From Lutimaribacter_A marinistellae (GTDB lineage Bacteria > Pseudomonadota > Alphaproteobacteria > Rhodobacterales > Rhodobacteraceae): a stretch of 8,346 bases of DNA. How positions within the stretch are numbered: position 1 is the first letter of the stretch; each line of letters begins with the position of its first letter. The notes beneath the pieces are model-generated. The model saw only the letters and a list, made by a program, of their open reading frames with translations, ran no database searches and was not told the DNA's origin. The translations under genes were made by a program, and so were the position numbers. Below, in pieces: positions 1-4,112 of the stretch. The stretch spans positions 1-8,346 of the forward strand of contig NZ_JBHRXI010000023.1 of assembly GCF_042648365.1 (NCBI RefSeq). The letters run 5' to 3'.

Positions 1-54
1 CTTGGCAGTCTTGTCCGCGAGATGCAGACCGAGCAGACGATGGCAGCCGAATGA
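1..54 (+). CDS. 3' end of an unidentified gene (partial)
   Basis: An open frame enters from the left edge and ends at a TGA at 52-54, giving the C-terminal residues LGSLVREMQTEQTMAAE. The tail is too short to identify. Its stop overlaps the start of the next gene in an ATGA arrangement (51-54), which usually means translational coupling within one operon. Because the following gene resembles small HTH proteins found next to serine recombinase or DUF2924 genes in alphaproteobacteria, this tail may belong to one of those. That is inference from context only. Confidence 0.45.
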   Translation, partial: LGSLVREMQTEQTMAAE

Positions 55-434
55 CCCGCGGCGCGCAGATCCCCGAGACGGTCACGCTCCATGTCCCTTT
101 CCGCGTCGTGAAGCGCGGCGGGCGGAAGGAGATGCAGTTGCCGGACGGTCCCGTGCAGCCGCGACGGACAGACAGCACTCTGGTCAAGGCGCTGGCCCGC
201 GCGTTCCGATGGAAGAAGATGCTGGAGTCGGGCGAGTACGCCACCATCGCCGAACTGGCGGAGCGCGAGGGGATTGCCTCCTCATACATGACGCGCGTCC
301 TGCGCCTGACCCTGCTCGCGCCCGACATCGTCGAGGCGATCCTGGACGGGCATCAGGGGCCGGAGGTGACGTTGGCAAGGGCGCTGGAGCCGTTTCCTTT
401 GGAGCGGACGGAGCAGCGCGAGCACTTCCGCTAG
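51..434 (+). CDS. Small HTH protein of a recombinase-associated module
   Basis: This 127-residue protein has a basic N-terminal part (VVKRGGRKEMQLP, about residues 19-31). A ParB/KorB-like helix-turn-helix follows at about residues 64-85, reading ATIAELAEREGIASSYMTRV, and then a helix LLAPDIVEAIL. The pattern 'AELAxxxGIxxSYMTRVLRL' is typical of DNA-binding segments that recognise a site as a dimer. From memory, near-identical proteins occur in alphaproteobacterial genomes beside serine recombinases and DUF2924 proteins, usually annotated as hypothetical, so a role in an integrative element is likely but unproven. The ATG overlaps the upstream stop (ATGA at 51-54), which fixes the start and argues for coupling. 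No terminator lies directly behind it; the nearest hairpin with a T-run on this strand is at 702-755. Confidence 0.8.
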   Translation: MTRGAQIPETVTLHVPFRVVKRGGRKEMQLPDGPVQPRRTDSTLVKALARAFRWKKMLESGEYATIAELAEREGIASSYMTRVLRLTLLAPDIVEAILDGHQGPEVTLARALEPFPLERTEQREHFR

Positions 435-701
435 CGGCCCAAAGCTGTCGTTCGCTAGGCGCTTCGATTTCTGTACTGCGGACCGTAAACCGGACTTTCG
501 CTGCAGCTAGTCGGCCTAGTCAGTACTACAGACGAGAGGGGCCTTAAGGACAACTGACACTACGTTGGGTTACGCTGAACTCTGGTTCGATATGCAGAAT
601 GCCGAAAGCTCAACAGATGGCTTGTCTGGCTGTGTTGCGGCGCAGCTTCAATGTGGTTCGTGGAGAGCGGGTTGGGTACCACACTGAATAGAGCAGGCTG
701 C
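435..701. other. Gene-free stretch with short degenerate repeats
   Basis: No frame here has a credible start, ribosome binding site or recognisable protein. The stretch holds two short sequences that recur near the right end of the window: CGGACTTTCGCTGCA (491-505) and TTCGATTTCTGT (463-474). A tiny frame starting at the ATG at 592 has only about 27 codons and no Shine-Dalgarno sequence. The region looks like decayed or repetitive intergenic DNA next to a mobile module. Confidence 0.55.
491..505 (+). repeat. Short dispersed repeat, copy 1
   Basis: CGGACTTTCGCTGCA here matches the minus strand of 7895-7909 at 14 of 15 positions and that of 7976-7990 at about 11 of 15. All copies lie in gene-free DNA at the two ends of the window. 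A second match, TTCGATTTCTGT, is exact between 463-474 and 7987-7998. This suggests a degenerate intergenic repeat family, but short matches alone are weak evidence. Confidence 0.4.
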
Positions 702-755
702 GTCGGGCTAAGCACTGCAGCACGCCTGAGAATAGCGCTTAGCCCGACATTTTTT
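702..755 (+). terminator. Strong hairpin followed by a T-run
   Basis: GTCGGGCTAAGC (702-713) and GCTTAGCCCGAC (737-748) form a perfect 12-bp stem around a 23-nt loop, followed by an A and six T (750-755). Stem strength and T-run fit an intrinsic terminator for rightward transcription, for example from the HTH gene ending at 434. The loop is much longer than usual. The hairpin also lies only 20 nt past the stop of the leftward dehydrogenase gene, but on that strand no T-run follows, so it would act there as an mRNA 3' stabiliser or not at all. Confidence 0.6.
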
Positions 756-768
756 GGCGGAAGCCTAT

Positions 769-1842
769 CTAAATGTTGTCACCCCTGATTGCATCGCAAA
801 TTGCATCCGTCACGTCTTGTGTATTCGCGTCGCCGCCAACATCAGGCGTCATGACGCCGTCCGCACATACCTTCTCGACGGCCCGCATCAGCCGCTGCGC
901 GGCATTGGCCTCGCCGATATGTTCAAGCATCTGCGCGGCTGTCCAGAATGTTGCAACTGGATTGGCAATGCCTTTCCCAGTGATGTCGAACGCAGAACCA
1001 TGAATCGGTTCAAACATGGAAGGGTACCGCCGCTCCGGATCGATGTTTGCCGTTGGGGCAACGCCCAAAGACCCGGCCAGCGCACCTGCGAGGTCAGACA
1101 AGATGTCGGCATGTAGGTTCGTAGCGACAATTGTGTCCAAGCTCTGAGGGGATTTCACCATTCGCACTGTCATCGCGTCCACGAGCATTTTGTCCCATGT
1201 TACATCAGGAAAGTCGTTTGAAACCTCTTCTGCGATCTCATCCCACATGACCATGCCATGGCGCTGAGCGTTTGATTTGGTCACCACCGTTAGCAGCTTG
1301 CGGGGGCGGGATTGGGCGAGTTGAAAAGCGTAACGCATGATGCGGGTTACGCCGACCCGTGTAAAAACTGCGACCTCTGTTCCGACCTCTTCCGGAAGAC
1401 CCCGATGCGCGCGACCGCCCATTCCGGCATACTCACCTTCTGAATTTTCGCGCACGATCACCCAATCAAGGTCCCCGGGCCCGACATTTGCCAAAGGCGC
1501 CTGGATTCCAGGTAAAATGCGGGTTGGACGCACGTTTGCGTATTGGTCAAAGCCTTGGCAGATCGGCAAGCGCAAACCCCAGAGCGTCAAGTGATCGGGA
1601 ACATCAGGCGCGCCAACCGCTCCGAAAAAAATCGCATCAAAAGCTTTGAGCGTTTCCGTCCCATCTTCAGGCATCAACGCACCTTCGCGCTTGTAGCGTT
1701 CTGAGCCCCAATCGAAATGCGTAAACTCAAGCCGAAAGCTGCCATCGCGCTTGGCAAGCGCTTCAAGGGCCTGGACTCCTGCGGCGATGACTTCGGGTCC
1801 AATCCCATCGGCAGGAATTGCAGCGATTTTGTAGGTCTTCAT
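769..1842 (-). CDS. ttuC: Tartrate / D-malate dehydrogenase (decarboxylating)
   Basis: This 357-residue enzyme belongs to the isocitrate/isopropylmalate dehydrogenase superfamily, in the tartrate dehydrogenase / D-malate dehydrogenase branch (TtuC/DmlA type). Family members oxidise hydroxy-diacids with NAD+, a divalent metal and K+, in the cytoplasm, often with decarboxylation (D-malate to pyruvate, tartrate to oxaloglycolate or glycerate). Visible signatures are ADGIGPE (11-17), FDQYANVRP, VRENSEGEYAGMGGR, the catalytic KSN lysine (K189), the acidic metal ligands D222, D246 and D250 (VDAMT, LHADILSDLAG), and FEPIHGSAFDITGKGIANP. The NPERRxPSMFEPIHGS block closely resembles tartrate and D-malate dehydrogenases rather than LeuB. 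I chose the start at 1842 because the family begins with MKxxxIAAIPxDGIG and a purine-rich AAGGGGAAA lies just upstream. The longer frame from 1869 adds nine residues without a good ribosome site. The gene is divergent from the LysR gene, with a dyad in the shared gap. True substrate preference cannot be told from sequence. Confidence 0.9.
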   Translation of the reverse strand: MKTYKIAAIPADGIGPEVIAAGVQALEALAKRDGSFRLEFTHFDWGSERYKREGALMPEDGTETLKAFDAIFFGAVGAPDVPDHLTLWGLRLPICQGFDQYANVRPTRILPGIQAPLANVGPGDLDWVIVRENSEGEYAGMGGRAHRGLPEEVGTEVAVFTRVGVTRIMRYAFQLAQSRPRKLLTVVTKSNAQRHGMVMWDEIAEEVSNDFPDVTWDKMLVDAMTVRMVKSPQSLDTIVATNLHADILSDLAGALAGSLGVAPTANIDPERRYPSMFEPIHGSAFDITGKGIANPVATFWTAAQMLEHIGEANAAQRLMRAVEKVCADGVMTPDVGGDANTQDVTDAICDAIRGDNI

Positions 1843-1845
1843 GTC

Positions 1846-1854
1846 TTTCCCCTT
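1846..1854 (-). promoter_or_regulatory. Ribosome binding site that decides the dehydrogenase start
   Basis: On the minus strand AAGGGGAAA ends three bases before the ATG at 1842, with its GGGG core six to nine bases before it. It is the only clear Shine-Dalgarno-like element in this gap on this strand. It favours the MKTYK start over the upstream in-frame ATG at 1869. Confidence 0.65.
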
Positions 1855-1939
1855 TGGAAGCGAAGTCATGTGACATTCTCTTTGATAACGCTTCGTAGGT
1901 GTATCCGTGTTTGATGGACGTCAGGCAATCGCAGCTGTA

Positions 1940-1960
1940 TCATATAAAAAATTCATATAA
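1940..1960. promoter_or_regulatory. Candidate LysR operator, site A (divergent gap)
   Basis: Read on the minus strand this is TTATA-N11-TATGA, a near-perfect AT-rich dyad with the T-N11-A core expected of LysR-type regulators. It lies in the 128-bp gap between the dehydrogenase and lysR. The 23 bp read toward the dehydrogenase (1961 down to 1939) match those before the binding-protein gene (2891-2913) at 17 of 23 positions in the same orientation. Its right half overlaps a TATAAT at 1956-1961 in front of lysR, so binding would be expected to block lysR transcription (autorepression) while sitting upstream of the dehydrogenase promoter. Confidence 0.55.
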
Positions 1961-1961
1961 T
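1956..1961 (+). promoter_or_regulatory. Consensus-like -10 element before lysR
   Basis: TATAAT is a perfect match to the sigma70-type -10 consensus. Transcription from it would begin about 1968, only a few bases before the lysR ATG at 1971, giving an almost leaderless mRNA. No good -35 element sits at the right distance (1933-1938 reads AGCTGT). It could be a chance match inside the AT-rich operator. Confidence 0.3.
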
Positions 1962-1970
1962 GGGGTCGAG

Positions 1971-2885
1971 ATGGAACTGCGCCAACTTCGATGTCTGATT
2001 GCCGTGGCCGAGACACAGCATTTCGGTCGGGCTGCCCAGAAACTTGACATGCTCCCAGCCTCGTTCGGCAGACACATCAAGCTCCTGGAGGAGGGACTCG
2101 GTGGGCAACTCCTTGTCAGGACAACGCGGCATGTAGCGTTAACGGATGCAGGGCGCGAGTTCGTCGCTCAGGCGCGCGACTTGGTCGAGCGCGCCGATGA
2201 AATGGAGCGCATGTTTCGTGAGGGCACCAAAGGTAAGTCGCGCATTCTTCGTATCGGCGCTATTGACAGCGCCGCTGCGGGATTGATGCCGCAACTTCTT
2301 CCGAAGGTCCGCGAAGCTTTTCCCGAAATCGACGTCGAGCTCTTGGAGCAAAAGACAATTCGTTTGCTGCCAAGACTGTTATCGGGCCGTTTGGACATCG
2401 CGATTGTTCGCCCCCCGGAAGTCCCGGACGGACGGCTAGAATTTATGCCGATCTTTTCGGAAACTGCTGTTGTTGCCATGCCAGAGGATCATCCCCTTGC
2501 AGCGCGAAAAATGGTGTCTGTGGCGGATCTTGCCGATCAGCCCTTAATTGTTCCGGATCGCGCCTCTCGGCCGCATAGCCACGATTTGACGATAAAGCTG
2601 TTTCTCGAGGCGGGATACACAGCCCGGATTGCCCAAATCGCCGAAGAAAAACAAACGATCGTCAGCCTGGTCAGCACAGGCGTTGGACTCGCAATTGTTC
2701 CCAAATGGGCCTCGCGCCTGGCGGTCGGAGGCGTCAGTTTTGTAACCTTGAATGGGTCGACGGATATTGCAAAACAGAGCCTTGCTCTGTCAGCAGTTTG
2801 GCTCAGAGAAACGCGGCATGAGTCCCGTGACGCGTTCTTGCGAGTTCTTCAAGAGAACTTGCTGGAGCTTTCACGGACTGCGTGA
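1971..2885 (+). CDS. LysR-family transcriptional regulator
   Basis: This 304-residue protein has the usual LysR length and order. A winged helix-turn-helix lies at about residues 1-60 (MELRQLRCLIAVAETQHFGRAAQKL, then the recognition helix and wing ending VRTTRHVALTDAG). A linker helix follows at about 62-85, then a two-lobed periplasmic-binding-protein-like effector domain from about residue 90 (LRIGAIDSAAAGLMPQLLPKVREAFPEIDVEL) to the C-terminus, including the typical VSTGVGLAIVP segment. The start at 1971 fits the family (MELRQLR); the longer frame from 1899 adds 24 residues through the operator region. The HTH reads LPASFGRHIKLLEEGLG where most family members have QPxxSRQIxxLE, so the recognition helix is slightly unusual. 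Its position between a divergent catabolic enzyme and a transporter operon, with similar dyads before both, makes it the likely local regulator. The coinducer is probably the transported acid or a product (inference). Confidence 0.9.
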   Translation: MELRQLRCLIAVAETQHFGRAAQKLDMLPASFGRHIKLLEEGLGGQLLVRTTRHVALTDAGREFVAQARDLVERADEMERMFREGTKGKSRILRIGAIDSAAAGLMPQLLPKVREAFPEIDVELLEQKTIRLLPRLLSGRLDIAIVRPPEVPDGRLEFMPIFSETAVVAMPEDHPLAARKMVSVADLADQPLIVPDRASRPHSHDLTIKLFLEAGYTARIAQIAEEKQTIVSLVSTGVGLAIVPKWASRLAVGGVSFVTLNGSTDIAKQSLALSAVWLRETRHESRDAFLRVLQENLLELSRTA

Positions 2886-2891
2886 GGCACA

Positions 2892-2912
2892 TTATATCAA
2901 TAATTTGTATAA
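2892..2912. promoter_or_regulatory. Candidate LysR operator, site B (before the TRAP genes)
   Basis: TTATA-N11-TATAA is a perfect 5+5 dyad with LysR-type T-N11-A spacing, in the 151-bp gap between lysR and the binding-protein gene. It resembles site A (17 of 23 bases over the flanked site, same orientation relative to the structural gene). If transcription starts from the TAGAAT at 2958-2963, the dyad centre is near -68, where LysR activators commonly bind. Confidence 0.55.
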
Positions 2913-2935
2913 CCGCCGATGCATCCAAGGCGCTG

Positions 2936-2963
2936 GTGTCAAGCAAAACAAAAATACTAGAAT
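2936..2963 (+). promoter_or_regulatory. Possible promoter of the TRAP transporter operon
   Basis: GTGTCA (2936-2941, four of six matches to TTGACA) and TAGAAT (2958-2963, five of six matches to TATAAT) are spaced 16 bp apart. The start point would be near 2970, leaving a leader of about 67 nt. The weak -35 fits a promoter that needs an activator. Assigned by eye, so tentative. Confidence 0.35.
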
Positions 2964-3024
2964 CTTTTGAATGGCTAGACACGTGCGGCTTGATCCCCAT
3001 TTCGGCCGCAAGAGCTCACATCTC

Positions 3025-3030
3025 GGGAGG
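3025..3030 (+). promoter_or_regulatory. Ribosome binding site of the binding-protein gene
   Basis: GGGAGG sits six bases before the ATG at 3037. It decides the start in favour of the residue that begins the signal peptide, against the longer in-frame start at 2971. Confidence 0.75.
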
Positions 3031-3036
3031 AAACAC

Positions 3037-4023
3037 ATGACCATCAAGATACTCGTCGCTCTGGCGGCTTCGACGACGCTTTTTGCAGGCGCAGCCTTCG
3101 CTGACGGCCACACCGCTGATTGGCCGGAAAGCTTTACCATCGGGACCGGCTCTCAGGGTGGCACATATTTCGGATATGGCTCCGGTTGGGGCGGCATCGT
3201 TTCTGAGGCGACCGGCGTTTCTGGTGGTGCTGAAGTCACCGGTGGCCCAATGCAAAACATGTCGCTCGTCCATGCGGGCGATCTGGCATTCGGCATGACC
3301 ACCATGGGTCCCGCAGCAGAGTCTATTGCTGGGAACAACCCCATTGCACCGGGTCTGCAAATGACGGGCGCCTGCGCAATGTTCCCGATGTACCAGACGC
3401 CGTTCTCGATTACGGCCCTTTCGTCTTCTGGCATCGAAAGCATTGCTGACATCCCGGCTGGTGCGAAAATCGGCTTCGGCCCGGCGGGCTCGACATCGGA
3501 CACTTACTTTCCGCGCATGATGGAAGAACTGGGTGTGGATTTCGAACGCCGCAACGGTGGCTGGTCAGATTTGGGTGGACAGTTGCAGGACGGTCTGCTC
3601 GACGTGATCGCGTTTGCCGCTGGTGTTCCAGTTCCGGCTGTTTCGCAGCTTGAAGTGCAAACCGACGTGAACATCATCGAGTTCACAGAAGAAGAGCAAG
3701 CGAAAATCACCGCCGCGTTCCCAGTGGCGCAGTTCGATATCGCAGCCGACACCTACCAGACCCTCGAGGCGCCTGCGCGCTCCGTGTCGATGTGGAACTT
3801 CGCAATCGCAAACTGCGACCTGCCTGAAAGCTTCGTTTTCGAGGTTGTGAATGCGGTCATGTCTGACAACGAACGCATGGTTGCCACGCACAAGGCGGCG
3901 CGCTCCACTCTGCCTGAGTTTTGGGATCGCAACACCGTGATGAAATGGCACCCCGGTGCGGCCAAGTGGTTTATGGAAAACGCTGGCGCTGACATTCCGG
4001 CGGACATGATCCACGGCGGCTGA
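3037..4023 (+). CDS. TAXI-family TRAP transporter solute-binding protein
   Basis: This 328-residue periplasmic protein is the solute receptor of a tripartite ATP-independent transporter. A Sec signal peptide is plain: a Lys near the N-terminus, a hydrophobic stretch, and GAAFA before DGHTADW, with cleavage expected after residue 22. The mature part begins FTIGTGSQGGTYFGYGSGWGGIV, the hallmark opening of TAXI (TRAP-associated extracytoplasmic immunogenic) proteins. It continues with VTGGPMQNMSLVHAGDLAFGM and a hinge-like IPAGAKIGFGPAGSTSDTYFPRMMEELG. Two cysteines (C113 and C260) are the only ones in the mature chain and might form a disulphide. The fused permease follows 89 bp downstream. TAXI receptors studied so far bind glutamate-like or other carboxylates; binding of a hydroxy-diacid here is inferred only from the neighbouring dehydrogenase. 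Confidence 0.9.
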   Translation: MTIKILVALAASTTLFAGAAFADGHTADWPESFTIGTGSQGGTYFGYGSGWGGIVSEATGVSGGAEVTGGPMQNMSLVHAGDLAFGMTTMGPAAESIAGNNPIAPGLQMTGACAMFPMYQTPFSITALSSSGIESIADIPAGAKIGFGPAGSTSDTYFPRMMEELGVDFERRNGGWSDLGGQLQDGLLDVIAFAAGVPVPAVSQLEVQTDVNIIEFTEEEQAKITAAFPVAQFDIAADTYQTLEAPARSVSMWNFAIANCDLPESFVFEVVNAVMSDNERMVATHKAARSTLPEFWDRNTVMKWHPGAAKWFMENAGADIPADMIHGG

Positions 4024-4060
4024 TCGCTTTTGCCCCTGAGGCACTTTTAGACAAACGTAT

Positions 4061-4092
4061 CCGCGCCTGACACACTTGGGCGCGGGTATTTT
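4061..4092 (+). terminator. Hairpin with partial T-run between receptor and permease genes
   Basis: CCGCGCC (4061-4067) pairs with GGCGCGG (4079-4085) around an 11-nt loop, followed by GTATTTT. It lies in the 89-bp gap between the two TRAP genes. A weak terminator or 3'-end stabiliser here would yield more receptor than permease mRNA, as is common where a periplasmic receptor precedes its membrane partner. The T-run is short, so read-through is expected. Confidence 0.5.
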
Positions 4093-4112
4093 GTAAGCAG
4101 GCTGGCGACACG

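Noticed and set aside
2..547. 181-residue plus-strand frame at the left edge
   Set aside because: It overlaps the HTH gene in another frame, is Arg/Ala/Gly-rich as expected of a GC-rich shadow, and matches no family.
592..675. Small frame beginning at an ATG in the left gene-free stretch
   Set aside because: Only about 27 codons, no Shine-Dalgarno sequence and no resemblance to known small proteins.
754..1116. Plus-strand frame opposite the dehydrogenase
   Set aside because: Antisense to a well-supported conserved enzyme; no ribosome site or domain.
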